A stretch of 64,000 nt of DNA from Saccopteryx bilineata (GCF_036850765.1 NC_089495.1:64766410-64830409), one strand, 5' to 3'. Positions 22,880 through 36,114 are shown, numbered from the stretch's first letter. Notes: generated from the sequence alone by a model not told the origin. A program made the numbers and translations.

Positions 22880-23639
22880 ACTTTAAGTACTCAATATAGT
22901 CTGTATTTTTACAATAGTTTTATTATGCTCTTGAAAAGATTTTTATGTACACAGAGTAGTACCCTATAATTCTCATATATCCTTTAGAATTCTACCAAGT
23001 ACAGTAGCAGTAGCAGGCTGAGAGGGGAAGAATAGGTTCCTGGTGTTATAGGTTTAAAATGCCTATTACACTCTTTCTGCATTTATATTTGGATTTACCA
23101 TCTAAACATTTGTCTGAGCACCAAATTTTAGAATTTTTCTAGAATCCTCCTTTTTCCTCTGCCCTAGCTCTTGTTATTTAGTAATTGCTGTTCACTCTGC
23201 TTCTTGGTCATTGCAGGAGCCCTGGAGGAGAAACTTTGTGGAGATATATTATTAACAAAGGTCACTTCTGGGAAGTTATTAGAAATGTTTTCAATGACAG
23301 AGATGTGTTGTCTCTATATCTCTGTGTGGATCTCAATGGAAAAAAAAAGAGAGGAGTGATGTTAACACAGTTATGTAAAGGGTTATTTTACAGCTATTTT
23401 GACACATCTCATAGCAGTACACCTGGATGGAAAATGAATACACTGCATTCACATATTTAAATTGAAAATGTTAAGTCTCACTAATTGTGCATAATTACAA
23501 TTTAGTGGTTATACTAAACAAATTATAATTTACAATTTAAGTGATTATTCTGTAATCCATTATTAAGCTATGTGACTCAGCAAAAGATAGAACATTTTTA
23601 GAGGTTATTTTTCAAAAGTTTGAATGTCCATGCTTTTCT
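22880..23639. other. Unassigned sequence
   Basis: No gene or repeat was recognised. Two overlapping plus-strand open frames of 62 and 91 codons lack recognisable features. Confidence 0.5.
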
Positions 23640-24200
23640 ATGAGCCTGGTTGAAAACAAACACTTCTTACCTGCATTGCAATACATGGAGACTATTTATG
23701 AACTGTTGGTCACCAGCTATGACCGCTGCTTGCGGGAGTTGTCACTGTGCAGGGTTTTGTCTCTGCCCCAAGGACTACATGTCATTTTTTGCATTAATAA
23801 AGCATTCCCTTTTCAGTGGCTTACATGCAACCAGAGTATTTTTTTTTCTTTCCCTGCTGTCACTTCTCAGCCATCAGCAACGTTTCACAGAGCTTCAACT
23901 TGCCAAATAATGGGGTTTTGTGATATTTGCTCTGCTTGACTTGTTTATGATCACCCTGCTTCAACTCATCAATCAGTATGTGGTTTGGCTTCCTGTCATT
24001 CACCCTGTCTTGCAGATTATTTCCATAAAGCTGGATTGTAATGAGTGTGACTCCTTTGCCACTGAGCTCACAGTGTATCACAACTGAGGAATTGTTTGAG
24101 AATTTGATTTTAAATACAAAGTATGAGCTGGAAGCCATAGGACAATATGTTGTTTGTTAGCGTGCCAAAGATGTGCTCACTTTTTTCATTAGCCTCTCTA
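23640..24200. other. Possible conserved non-coding element
   Basis: This is the longest repeat-free stretch of balanced composition in the window. It has overlapping open frames of 86-99 codons in two plus frames and 92 on the minus strand. Equal openness in several frames argues against coding. No known motif or splice structure was recognised. Confidence 0.3.
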
Positions 24201-24840
24201 GCTCATCTCTGAACACATCATTTGACGGGCATTTTGTTCAAATAATACACTTTCCTGTTCAATGCAAGCTGAGAATTTTCAGCTCCTTCTCTTGGTACTG
24301 GGTTTTCCTGAGAGTGGATAATACATGACCTAAGATGTCTTCAAGGCAGATTGCTAACTTAAAGCATTCTGAAAACTGTGCATTCAGTAGTTTACATCAC
24401 TTCTTAATGATACTTGAGAAAATGCTTTAAGGAATTTGGCAATAACATAAGCTCCTGAAGGAAAGAAGTTTATAAAGGACTGAAAACATTATAAACCAGT
24501 GAAGGAAATAGCAGGTGGCCCAGTCATCAGTGGTGACTAAGTTTCAAAATGATTATAAGAAAAAAACAAACATTTTGGAAGGTAAATGAATGCAGATTGT
24601 TAAGGTCTGATTCCACAGGCATAGCTGGATATCTCACTGTTTATTCGCAAATGATAAACAACATGTGTTTACTCCCAAACAATAAATAACATAATGACAT
24701 TAATTGTCTAGATCCATCTGTTCTGACATTATTGGTGCTTAATCTTGTCAGACAACTTTATTTTTGCAGTCCTATTGTCTTTTTCTCTTTAAATGAATTT
24801 CAGAAAAAAATTTCTACTTTATGAGTGATAAAATAATATT
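24201..24840. other. Unassigned sequence, repeat-free
   Basis: No repeat or gene was recognised. It may extend the preceding complex segment. Confidence 0.45.
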
Positions 24841-25208
24841 CTGTATTTTTCTGAAGTTGGAAATGGGGAGGCAGTCAGACAGACTCCCACATGCGCCTGA
24901 CCAGGATTCACCTGGCATGCCCACCAGGGGGTGATGCTCTGCCCATCTGGGGCATCGCTCTGTTACAACCAGAGCCATTCTAGCGCCTGAGGCAGAGGCC
25001 ACAGAGCCATCCTCAGCGCTGTGCCCGGGGCCAACTCTGCTCTAATGGAGCCTTGGCTGCAGGAGGGGAAGAGAGAGACAGAGAGGAAGGAGAGGGGTGG
25101 GGTGGAGAAGCAAATGGGCACTTCTCCTGTATGCCCTGGCCAGGAGTCGAACACGGGACTCCGGCACACCAGGCCGACGCTCTACCACTGAGCCAACTGG
25201 CCAGGGCC
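24841..25208 (-). mobile_element. SINE-A, full length
   Basis: On the minus strand it starts GGCCCTGGCCAGTTGGCTCA, has box A TGGCTCAGTGGTAGAGC, and keeps the CCAAGGCTCCATTAGAGC and GAAAAATACAG tail regions. It is the single-unit form. No clear TSD was found. Confidence 0.92.
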
Positions 25209-26187
25209 AACTCACTCTACTTTTTTTGACAATCTTATTTATGATTTGGCATTTTATTTCTGAGTCTTTATTAACATCTATTTATGTGATTAAAATAGAA
25301 AAAAAACTGCTGCTATCATAATTAGTGACAAAAATGCCATATATCTTTTTCTTGTGAGTCTTCCCAAATATCTGATTGAAGATATATGTCTCTACTTTTT
25401 GAGAAAGCTTTTTATTGGTAAAAATAAATAATTTAAAAAAAGACTTAGTAACTTTTGAATATTCATGTTCTACTCTTGAAAAGAATAACATTTTAGGAAA
25501 CAGAGTCAGTAACTAAACCTAGTGGTACTTCTGAATAGATCTCACTGCACTATTTTTCTCCCTTTCCTGGCAAATGCATTTTATTTTTTAAAGGGTAATT
25601 ATGCCACTAAACATCCAGATTTCCTTTCAGAAATTTTATCTTGCTACCGTCTTGAAACACTTTAAAAAAATTATGCATCATCAAAATGGTATTTTTTCAT
25701 TCCAATTTCCTACTTGAATGCAAGTTGATCTCAGTATTTCAAACAGAAATTGTAATGAAGTACAAAGAAATCAACCTGAGATATTGATACCAAACAAAAG
25801 AAATAATTTAAACTGATAGAAACCCAGTCTTGTAGTGACCAGAGATTTCTTATTATTTGCTGTGTCTTACATTAGAATATTGGGATTCAAGCCATGATGG
25901 GATCAAACATTGACTACTGGGATTACCACACTGCCAGGGTTAAGTCAATTGATTCATTTCTTCATTGTCCTGAGGATCACACAACTTGATGACTGACAAA
26001 ACAAGACTCTCCTCTTCTGGCTTCTGATCCTTTTGACGTAACAATATTTCCTATTCACAATATTTTTCTCTAGCCATTGTTACAACTACATCACTCTGGG
26101 AGTTTTCTATGTTAATTTTAATCTTAAAAGGTGGTCTGGAAATGCTAGAAACTCATGATATTAATTAGAGTTATAGAAAAAAAGAAT
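25209..26187. other. Unassigned AT-rich sequence
   Basis: No gene or repeat was recognised. Confidence 0.5.
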
Positions 26188-26192
26188 TTTGT

Positions 26193-26391
26193 TTTTTAAG
26201 ATTTTATTTTTTTATTATTTAGATAGGGGAGAGAAAAAAAAGAGAAAAAGAGAGAGACAGAGGAGGGGGAGGGGAGCAGGAAGCATCAACTCTCATATGT
26301 GCCTTTACCAGGCAAGCCTGGGATTTCGAACTAGTGACGTCAGCATTCCAGGTGGACGCTTTAAACAACACGCCACCACAGGTCAGGCTAG
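26193..26391 (-). mobile_element. SINE-B
   Basis: On the minus strand: GCCTGACCTGTGGTGGCG head, box B-like GTTCGAAATCC, GCACATATGAGAGTTGATGC, a (CT)n-rich tract and a poly(A) represented by the T-rich left end. Confidence 0.88.
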
Positions 26392-28076
26392 AAATAAATA
26401 AATAAATTTTGGGGGAAAAGCTTCATATGCAGATTTAAACTCAGAACTTCTGAAAGCCTTTAATGTGCTAATGTGCTTTCTAAATTTCTATGATACTATG
26501 CAGAATTTCCCAAATGTATTTGCCCATAAATGTCTTATTGGAGGCAAAATACAAATTATATTTTCCTTAGGATATTTTGCAAAATCCTACCTTAAATAAT
26601 TAACTTCAAGTTCTCTAGATCTTCTCAATCTAGGCAGTGATTATAATTTCCATTGGAAAATACAGGATCAGCTTGAGATCAGCTCCTACTGGGTATTGAG
26701 AATTGAACTCAGAATTTAATTTGTTGTTTCTCTATTCAGACTGAACTGTTTCCAGTGAAGGTCACTTTCTACTTTTCTATTTGGCCTACAGGAGAGCTAT
26801 CATCTAGTAACAAGTAAGACAGCTGAAATCTTACTTAGTGTTAAATTTATCCTCACTTTAACCAGAGAATATGCCCTTCCCCCAAACAAGACTTATTTGT
26901 TCATGTCTAGGATTATATTTATTTCCATTTAATTTTGCTAAGCCATTAAAAAGTTTGGTTAAGTTCACTATATTATCATATGGTAAGCCATGAAATAGTA
27001 ACAAACAGTCTCACTCTTATATACCTAACACCATGTAAGTTTGTTTCTTGTTTATGTATATCTGCTGAAGAACCTCACAATAGTTCAGTTATTCTGATCC
27101 TTGTGGCAAATCAGCTCCACTGTGCCACTCTTAGGCCTTCATATTTGTCATTGAATGGAGAAGTGAGAGTTTAAAGAATGGTGTAGGGGACTTACACTGT
27201 CTCTAATAATGAGCTTCTTCAGTTATCTTAAGTGAAAACAAAGAACATGTAGGTTTAGTTTAGAATCCATGTACTAGTTAAGCTGCTCCTCTCCTACATT
27301 CTTTCTCAGTTGGGTGCTCAGTCATAGTCAAATGGAACTCTTATTCCATAAGGTCTTAAAAATAATGCATTTGTGTTGTTAAAACCTATCAGTGTCTGTC
27401 TTAAATTAGTTCTCATATTTGCAAGATTTTAATTCTCACTCAGTCACTTGTCATGTCCAATTTCTATTTTGCAGTATTCCTCTGCATATAAAGAATAAAG
27501 AAAGGATTTTGTTGAGAAATGGAGGTCAAGTGAGCTTTTAGTTTCCAAAAGGAGAAAAATACACAGACTCAGTTAGAAATAAATAAAAATAAATCTATGG
27601 ACCATTAGATATTATGAACAATATCTATAGTATATACTGCTTTATTCCACAAACAGGCTAAGCTTACCATAAAATTATGTAAGAAAAGAAGTTGGTCTTT
27701 GATTCTCTTTCATCTGTACATATTTTCTCATTCTTGAGACTTATCTTTTTCTACATTTAATAAAAACTTTTATATTTAATAACAACACTTTCATTAAATA
27801 ACCTTATGAATTGTCTCAGGAGCCAAATTAAAAGCAACAGTGAATGAAATTTAACCACAAATTATTTTCTTACAATTCCCCAATAAAGAAGGTATAATGC
27901 TGTGTGACTACAAACCTAACTACAGAGAATAGCTTCTCTTTACTCAAAGACCTCAGGTATTATAATGGTCACTGGATATTAGTTTTAATTTATTAATCAG
28001 TTCTAATACATTACTCATTGTGTGATTTGGAGTTAGTCACACATACTGTCATGTTATAAGTTTTCCTTTTTTAAAG
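26392..28076. other. Unassigned AT-rich sequence
   Basis: No gene or repeat was recognised. Confidence 0.5.
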
Positions 28077-28085
28077 AAGATACTG

Positions 28086-28467
28086 AAGCCATGGCCGGCT
28101 GGCTCAGTGATAGAGCATAAGCCTGGTGTGTGGAAGTCTCAGGTTTGACTCCTGGCCAGGGCACACAGGAGAAGTGCCCAACTGCTTCTCCACCCTTCCC
28201 CTTCTTCTTTCTCTCTATCTCTCTCTTACCCTTCTGCAGCCAAGCCTCCAATGGAGCAAAGTTGGCCAGGGTGTTGAGAAAAGTTACATGGCCTCTGCCT
28301 CAGGTGCAAGAATGGCTCTGGTTGCGATGAAACAGCACCCCAGATGGGCAGAGCATTGCCCCCTAGTGGGCATGCCGGGTGGATCCCAGTTGGGAGCAAG
28401 TGGGAGTCTGTCTCTCTGCCTCCCATCTTTTCACTTCAGGAAAATACCAAAAAAAAAAAAAAAAAAA
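28086..28467 (+). mobile_element. SINE-A, full length
   Basis: Head AGCCATGGCCGGCTGGCTCA, box B GGTTTGACTCC, body and a poly(A) of about 20. The TSD AAGATACTG lies at 28077-28085 and 28468-28476. It is the single-unit form. Open frames of 65-137 codons in it are artefacts. Confidence 0.93.
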
Positions 28468-28639
28468 AAGATACTGGATCTTATTATCTCAAAATCCTCA
28501 GTTCCAGAAATATGGTCATTTATTATGCTTTTTTTTTAACTTGCTCAAGTAGAAAACTTATTTTCTATTAGTTTTTTTTCCATTTATTTGACAGGTAATA
28601 ACATTTTCCCCCTAACAATATAGTTGTAATATGTTATGA

Positions 28640-28885
28640 TACAATGGGTCAATGCATTATAATGGATAAAAGGCTCTAAATTTAGACCTGTTTCAAATTT
28701 CAGGTTAACTGCTTGCTAGTAGTGTATCACCTGACAAAATATGTAATTTCTTAACTTCAATTTCCCCATTTAATAATTGGCAATAACTACAGTAACTTCT
28801 TAAAAGATGGATTAGAGGTGCTAATGCTTTGCCCAGTACTAGGTGTATAGTGGGCATGGAAGCACTGCAAATAATGAATAATATG
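28640..28885 (+). repeat. MIR SINE, near full length
   Basis: The complete MIR order is readable: GCATTATAATGGATAAAAGG, GGTTAACTGCTTGCTAGTAG, ACTTCAATTTCCCCATTTAA, AAAGATGGATTAGAGGTGC and CCCAGTACTAGGTGTATAGT. Confidence 0.72.
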
Positions 28886-29656
28886 TTTTAAAAATAATGC
28901 ATGAAGGGATATCCTAATAGAATTGTCAAAAAGTGGGGCAGTTGTGGAATAGGTTTCGAACCTTTATGAAGCCTGTGATATTATACCATACATGGAATGT
29001 GACCTGTGATTAGGACATACTTTTCCCTTATAAATGTGGCCACAGAAAGTGAAGACAAGGCAGCTATAGAAATTATTATATCAAGTACCAGATTGCTACT
29101 CTGAAGGGAAAATTCAGCTTTTCTGTGGCTCTGATGACTGTAAGACTCTCTTTAATCAAGCATTTTTAATTTGAGAAAATATATAACCAAAGAAGGTATA
29201 ATATAAATACTCTTTGTAGAAAAAAGGATATGTAGCTTGTATATTCACTAAAGAGATACAGTGCATAGAGAAGATTTTTCCAATTATTATCATATGGTAC
29301 TTATTTTTCAAATAGAAATAAATCCACTCAAATTTTGATTATGGTAAGTATTTTTTTTCCTTAATATTGCAGAACAAAAAAAATATTGAGAATGTAGAGT
29401 TTTCTTATAATATCTGTCAACCTACTGGAACTACAGATCAGCACAGACATGCTGTTTTTACAATATGCTATAACCAAATTAGGCATTGATAAAATTAAAA
29501 TAAGTACTTTTACTTTAACAGTACAACTAAATTTTCCTGAGATTGTAATAGTTTTTGGGTGAAAAAGAAAAAAAAATAGAGATATATGTGAATCAATGAG
29601 TAAAACAAATTTAAGCACCTTTCTTATTTATAATGTTAATTGTTTAAGCATTTCTT
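28886..29656. other. Unassigned AT-rich sequence
   Basis: No gene or repeat was recognised. Confidence 0.5.
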
Positions 29657-30026
29657 TTTTTCTTTTTTTTTTTTTTTTTTGACAGAGCCTGAGAGAGAGT
29701 CAGAGGGAGGGACAAATAGTGACAGACAGACAGAAAGGGAGGGAGATGAAAAGCATCAATTCTACGTTGTGGCACCTTAGTTGTTCACTGGTTGCTTTCT
29801 CATATGTGCCTTGAGGAGGGGGGGTTGCTACAGCAAAATGAGTGATCCCTTGCTCAAGCCAGTGACCTTCGGCTTTAAGCCAGTGACCTTTGGGCTCAAG
29901 CTAGTGAAAATGGGGTCACATTTATGATCCGATGCTCAAGCCAGCTACCCCATACTCTAGCCAGATGAGCCTGTGCTCAAGCAGGTGACCGCAGGGTTTG
30001 GAACCTGGGTCCTCCAAGTCCCAGTC

Positions 30027-30027
<1 letters not shown>
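29657..30027 (-). mobile_element. SINE-C lacking its 5' head
   Basis: The minus strand shows the SINE-C body with box B-like GGTTCCAAACC, repeated GCTTGAGC units, the CACATATGAGAAAGCAACCA segment, a CT-rich region and a poly(A). The expected first 40 bases of the head are replaced by the (TA)n tract that follows. Confidence 0.88.

Positions 30028-30088
<61 letters not shown>
30028..30088. repeat. (TA)n microsatellite
   Basis: About 30 TA units lie between the truncated SINE-C and the mariner element. Mariner inserts at TA dinucleotides, and its left TA is just beyond this tract. The open frames rich in Ile-Tyr here come from the repeat. Confidence 0.97.
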
Positions 30089-30092
<4 letters not shown>

Positions 30093-30116
30093 TTTAAGAA
30101 GACAGATACATGTATA

Positions 30117-31399
30117 CAGTCTACCAGAAAGTTCTGTCCGTCTTTGGAATAAAACAAAACACAAATTTTTCTTACCATCAATAAACTTTATTAAGTAATA
30201 TAATTGCCATTATTATTAATGATTTCTTGCCAGCATGAGGGCAATTTGTATATCCTATTTTTGAAAAATGTTTTATCTTTTGATGCGAAAAATTGAACCA
30301 GTGCTCTTGTTTAATCTTCTTCATTTTTGAATTTTTTTCCCTTCAAAAAAATTTTTAAGGACAAAAACAAGTGATAGTCGGAGGGTGCTAAGTCCGGGGA
30401 ATATGGTGGATGCGACAGAATTTCCCAGCCTAGTTCTGCAATTTTTTGACAAGTCCCCAAAGCAGCATGTGGCCTGGCATTATCATGATGCAATATGATG
30501 TTCTTCCTATTGAACATCGCCGGCCTCTTTTCTTGGACTGCTGTCTTTAAATTATTCAGTTGCTGACAATTCTCCAAATTGAGCTTTTCGTTTAGTTTTA
30601 AAAGCTCATAATATATTGGTTCTTGAATGTCCCACCATATACACAACATTTTCATATTCAGAGTCGAATTTGGTTTAGAGGTGGAAGGGCTAGGTTTTCT
30701 GGGTTCACAATATGCCCTTTTCCTTACGATGTTTTCATAGGTAATCCACTTTTCATCCCCAGTTATCATCCGGTTCAAGAAGGGCTCAATTTTGTTCTGA
30801 GCAAGCAGAGATGTCCATATGACGACTCGATCATCCAAATTCTTCTGACTTAATTCATGTGGCACCCATCTTGAATATTCCACACCAATCCTATCTTCTG
30901 AATATGGTCCGAAATGGTTTGCTGAGCTGAATTAAGCCTTTCTGCGATCTCCGGTGTTGTCAGAAAAGGATCTTGCTCCAACATGGTCTTAACAATATCG
31001 TCATCGATCAAAGATGGTTGCCCAGAACATGGCTTATCAGAAAGGTCTAAATCACCAGTTTCGAATTTTTCGAACCCTCTTCTGCATGTCCTATTAGAAA
31101 CTGTACCCTGTACTTTCACCAAACACTTTCAATAAATTTCTACATGCTTCTGTAGCATTTCTTCCTTGTTGAAATTCGTATCAAATACAGTGGCGTAAAT
31201 AAACTTTATCAATAGCCATGGGTTCACTATCACTTCACACATAAGACTAACGTGGATCAACTTTGTTTTAGTTAATTTGCTATGTCAGTCTGTATACATT
31301 AAGTGATAAAAATAGAGGCACACATGCGCCAAATAAACATGTGCTTACGTGTCAAAATTTGTTGTGATATAAATGGACAGAACTTTCCGGTAGACCTGA
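30117..31399 (-). mobile_element. Full-length mariner DNA transposon (1.28 kb)
   Basis: Both ends carry inverted repeats: GTCTACCAGAAAGTTCTGTC at 30119-30138, and its counterpart GACAGAACTTTCCGGTAGAC at 31376-31395 with one mismatch. TA dinucleotides flank it at 30115-30116 and 31400-31401. The total of 1283 bp is the usual size of an intact mariner. The transposase pseudogene lies on the minus strand between 30191 and 31219. The completeness suggests an insertion much younger than the MIR and L2 repeats nearby. Its subfamily cannot be named without a search. Confidence 0.93.
30191..31219 (-). pseudogene. Mariner transposase pseudogene
   Basis: The transposase would cut and paste the 1.28-kb element at TA sites. 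The span of 1029 bp (about 343 codons) equals the family's usual length. In order come an N-terminal helix-turn-helix region, a second one (LTTPEIAERLNSAQQTISDH), the linker motif WVPHEL, and the catalytic domain. The triad is present: Asp in TGDEKW, Asp in HHDNARPH and Asp in YSPDLAPSDYHLF, with exactly 34 residues between the last two (D,D34D). Four lesions break it: an in-frame TGA at codon 13 (31181-31183), a frameshift near 31120, a frameshift near 30880 just before WVPHEL, and a TAA at 30311 about 40 codons before the natural end. The longest surviving frame is 190 codons (30311-30883). I see no way for it to make an active enzyme. Confidence 0.92.
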
Positions 31400-31401
31400 T
31401 A

Positions 31402-31934
31402 TTTAACTCAATGTATATGTCTATTAAATTATTATTTATAGAGGGTAAAATATATTTAATCTTGTATAAGAAAATGTGTCCTATACTACTATAAAGGTAG
31501 TAAGAATTTTTTTAAATGTCCATGATTTTAAATATGCTCAAGAAAACTCTGAATGATGTAAGTTTATTTTAACTATTTGTGCCACCCTTAGATTAATATA
31601 ATGAAGTATTGATATTATGTTTTCTGAAAACTCAGAAGACTATGTACTTTATGTTTGTCATCAAAATTTCCAAAGTACAACTCACACTGAGCCTTCTGTT
31701 TTGGCTTTTCTTTTTTATGGCATAGTGACAAAATAAAAGCAAAAATGAAAGAAAGAAGAAAAAAGGCAGGCTGACTCTTTGCTTTTCTCCCTGCTTAGCT
31801 AGCATTTGTTCTATTTTCTAAGGGCAGTTCTGAGGCTACAGGAAAGATTTTGTTTGTCTGTTTTTTAAATGTAATGTTGAAATCCCATCCTCTTTGTCTC
31901 CAGCCTTCAGTCTCTTGTATGACTTTATTACCTT
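31402..31934. other. Unassigned AT-rich sequence
   Basis: No gene or repeat was recognised. Confidence 0.5.
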
Positions 31935-31944
31935 TGAATCTTTT

Positions 31945-32285
31945 TTTTTTTTTTTTTTTTTTTTTCAGTGACAGAATCAGAGACAGGGATAGACAGGGAC
32001 AGACAGACAGGAATGGAGAAATGAGAAGCATCAATCATTAGTTTTTCTGTTGCGTGTTGCGACACCTTAGTTGTTCATTGATTGCTTTCTCATATGTGCC
32101 TTGACTGCAGGCCTTCAGCAGACCGAGTAACCCCTTGCTCAAGCCAGCGACCTTGGGTCCAAGCTGGTGAGTTTTTGCTCAAACTAGATGAGCCCGCACT
32201 CAAGCTGGTGACCTTAGGGTCTCGAACCTGGGTCGTCTGCATCCCAGTCTGACGCTCTATCCATTGTGCTACCGCCTGGTCAGGC
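31945..32285 (-). mobile_element. SINE-C, full length
   Basis: On the minus strand: GCCTGACCAGGCGGTAGCAC head, box B GGTTCGAGACC, GCTTGAGC units, CACATATGAGAAAGCAATCA, a CTGTC-rich tail and poly(A). The TSD TGAATCTTTT lies at 31935-31944 and 32286-32295. Confidence 0.94.
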
Positions 32286-32295
32286 TGAATCTTTT

Positions 32296-35200
32296 AATGT
32301 AATAACGGTTTATAATAAAGATAAAATGTTTTTATTTTTAATATTATATTTTTATTGAAATTACAGTAAAGCCTTTTGACATGTGCTGCATTTACATGAA
32401 ATTTTTTATTGTTCAAATCCTGTTTTATAAAACCCAAATTTCAATATTTTCTACATCTGAAGATTTTCTACATGCAATTATATATTGTTTATTTTTCTAG
32501 TTAACCTTTGGATTTAACATCTGTACAGATCTGTGGGAGAAAAGGAGGCTAATTATATTTTTTACATGTTATAGGCACTAATTGAAAATTTATACTAAAA
32601 TTAACATAGTAGATATAGACAGATGGCAGTTGGTTAAGAAATAACATACATGGGCCAAACAAAGGTAATGTAGCATTGCTTTATGCTTGTCATTTACAAC
32701 AGTTTGATGTTACATGAGGTTTACAGTTTCTTGGGAGCAATGACTAGAGTTAGTTCTTTTTAGGCCACCAGCTATAAACATTTCCAAAAGATTTGGGGAA
32801 GAGGGCAGCAATTTAGATGTTCCCTACTTTCAATAGTTTATTTTTTCTAAGTTCTTCTTTGTGCTGTATAAACAACTTTGTGCTGTTTTTAGCTAATTGC
32901 TTTATCTGACAAGACTAATAGAATCTTTTTATTTAGCTTTTAAAATTTAATATTTTAAGTACTTATGGGATAACTACTTTATTGGTTTACTGAGTTATTT
33001 AAATTGCAGTCTTTTGTCGTTTTTTGTTTTAAAATATTCAAAAACAGTTATACAAATGTAAATTTATATATCACTTGTTTATCACACTATCTTTATAGTA
33101 GAATTAACCCAGATAAAAGAATAAAGCTATGTCAGCCGATAATTACCACTTTAACAAAGCTGGTAAATTTAATTTTAAAATATGTGAAGAACTATTGTAA
33201 ATTAGAATTTTGAAGAACCACTATGCTTACTATAATGTCCACATCTCAACTACATAACTTTAAAAATATTTTGGTCATATTACTTGAAACAAATAAAAAA
33301 ATAATGATAAATATTCATAAAATAATGCTTGTCTAAGTTTACAGATTTCCTAAGTTTTTACTTCACATACATCCATCAAAAATTTCATCAATAAAGGTTT
33401 CACATTTTTTAAAAAACCTCAGTTATAATTTTACCCTTTAAAATGTATATGTATTTGATTATTACAAAAGTAAAATTAAAAAGCTAACTTTAATTAAAAA
33501 AATACAAAATCACGTATACCTTAGACTTCTAGGGTACTTTGGAATAGAAAAATATCTGGAATCTCAAAATCAGACTTCAAATTAAGTCATTTCATAGTAT
33601 CATCGTATTTTTTGGCCTGCAATGTTTTAATCAACTTATTATTAATATCTAAGAAGTCTTTTTTTAAATTACCTCCCACAAGTTTTCTCATTTCTGATGA
33701 GGATTTCAATTGACTGACATATTAAATTATGCATGATCATCTGAAAAGAATCAGTTCAAATTTTGGCACTACGTCTCCATCTGTGCTTTGTACGTTGACA
33801 TGTCTCATATCACTTTCATGTTTGCCTTATAAATAGTGTGACTATTAGTCTTTTCATAATGTTTGTAGTCCCATACAGCTAATTCTAATGATGGCCATAT
33901 TTGGATAATATAAATATCCATTCGAGAAACTGGAGTGTTTTGAAAATAAAAACCTCCATTGGGCTGTGACATGAGTAATTTCTAACATTTTTTATGTCAG
34001 CCATTCTAGATATATGTACATTCAGCATTTTCTTTCAATAACAAGAGCTATTGGGACAGAACTTCCTTCAGAAAAATTATTAGTGGAATCTTTCTTGATA
34101 TAAATGTACATAACTTCAACATTTAAAAAAAATAAAACATATCATTTCTCAACAAATATTATCACTATAATCTTTAAGAGAGAGAAAACATAATACACAC
34201 ACATTTACAAATGAAAGATACACTGAGCAACAAGGTCAAATATAGTAAATACAGTAAATTAGAAAATCATCATCAATATTATCAAGGAAAAATATCAGAA
34301 TACATACTGAGATAGTAAATAAAAAAATAAGTGTTATTCTTTTATAACCTGAGGTAGTATAGATCTAAATCTTGAGCATGTGATTTTTACTCTAAACTAA
34401 GGCCCAAGTATCTTTCCAAATTGATATAAAGTTTAATTTCTATAATTTAATTTTTGTCTAAAGTGGACACTATTTTTATAAGATAGTGTGACAACTTCTA
34501 AATCATTTTTGTTTACTCATATTACCTGTCTTATTTGGGTGTTCAGAGGAATTATTTGTTTTGCTCTGCATCTATAAATGTACAGGCAAACCCTTCCTAT
34601 CAAATGAGTAAAAAAAAAAAAAAAATGCTGACCTATATAAACTGTCATCTCCCCACAAAGAAGGACTTTCCATAAGTCTAAATATAACCTCTAGGTACTT
34701 TTAGAAATTATTTTCTATTACTACTCAGCTCAAAGTTTACTCCTTTAACATTAGCTTTATGGGCACAGACAGGCAAAATATGCACCAAAAATTCTTATTG
34801 GCAAACAATGGTCCCCACTGTTAAAATGTTCCCAGAGAATAAGAAAGGAAAGCACACAGTCATGAGGAAGAAAAATGAGCTCATTTTCTTGGCAATCAAA
34901 TAACTACTGGGAACCAAGGATTAAATGAAAAAAAAAAAAATCTCAGTTATACCTCCTTTTCTTTCCCTAAAAGTAAACACAAACTGAACTCTTTTTAAGC
35001 TGTTACAAAATCAAAGGTTTTAAAATTTTTAACCTTAACATTTTGAAAATAGACATTTCATATTGATTAATAACTTTGAAAAACATTCTGGCTTTCAAAT
35101 TTACTATAGCATTGATAGGATTAAATGATTTAAAGTAAAGAGGGAAGAGAGGAAACTAGCTGTCTCAAAGCCAAGTACTTTTCTTTGATATTTTTATATG

Positions 35201-36114
35201 CTCTCTTTTTAAGAACACAGTATTTAATCTTTTTTGTTAAATCTGGAATAGGAATTGCTGGGTCCTATTTTTAGCTATTTTTTTTTTATTGAAACCATTA
35301 TTGTTATAAATTTAGAACCACCCCTAGTAACTCTTTGTTACAGCTCCAGCTTTTCTTTCCTGTACAAAACTCAGTCTTCATTCATCCTTTATACCACTGT
35401 GTCAATCATTTTCTTCTTCAAAAAGCTTACTTCTATCAAAGCATCCCTGAGTTCACCATTTTTGCTCTAGTCTTGACCTGTTTTCTTCATATATCATTAA
35501 AACCTTTTATATTGTTTTCCCACCATGTTTGGCAGTACAAACCTATCTGTAATACCTGGTTTTCAATATCTTCTATAAATCTAAAATTCAAAGATCTCTG
35601 AAACTCTTAATTTCTGACAAATGTAGTCATATAAACTGGTCTGAACTGTCACGAGTTGTCTTTCTCCCACAACCTATCCTGATTGTCCAGCCCTGGATCT
35701 CACTGCAAAATAGTCCCCAAAGTACATAGCATGCTAGATACTCACTAGACTAACTTTTTAATAGCCAATTATTTTTGCTAAATAAACTTGTTCTGTGTTT
35801 TCTTTAAAATTTTGGTACTCAGGATTTTGCTTTTGATCTACTTATTTTCTTGTATCACTTAGTGATTTAGTCTATGCGTATTTTTCTCTAATGACTGCCT
35901 TAAAAACATCAAATCTGTATTTCTAACATGGATCTTTTTACATACTCATAGACATCTTCAACTCTATGTAGATATTTTTCCACTTATAGTAATTAGAGAT
36001 GTTATTTGTACAAGATTTATGTGTCAAGGAGTATGACACATTTCAAGCATAATCCTGTATACCTACTCAGTCATCCAATGAGGGAGTTATTAAAATTTTC
36101 TTTTGCAGTGTCAT
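32296..36114. other. Unassigned AT-rich sequence (3.8 kb)
   Basis: The longest stretch without a recognised element. There is an A run at about 34610-34625. The part from 35200 onward is pyrimidine-rich on the plus strand, with open frames of 71 and 88 codons, but no family is recognisable. It may be a heavily decayed LINE. Confidence 0.45.

Noticed and set aside
23640..23939. 99-codon open frame as a protein-coding exon
   Set aside because: Other frames on both strands are also open, no domain is recognisable, and no flanking splice structure could be supported.
29922..30198. Open frames with long Ile-Tyr repeats
   Set aside because: They translate the (TA)n microsatellite.
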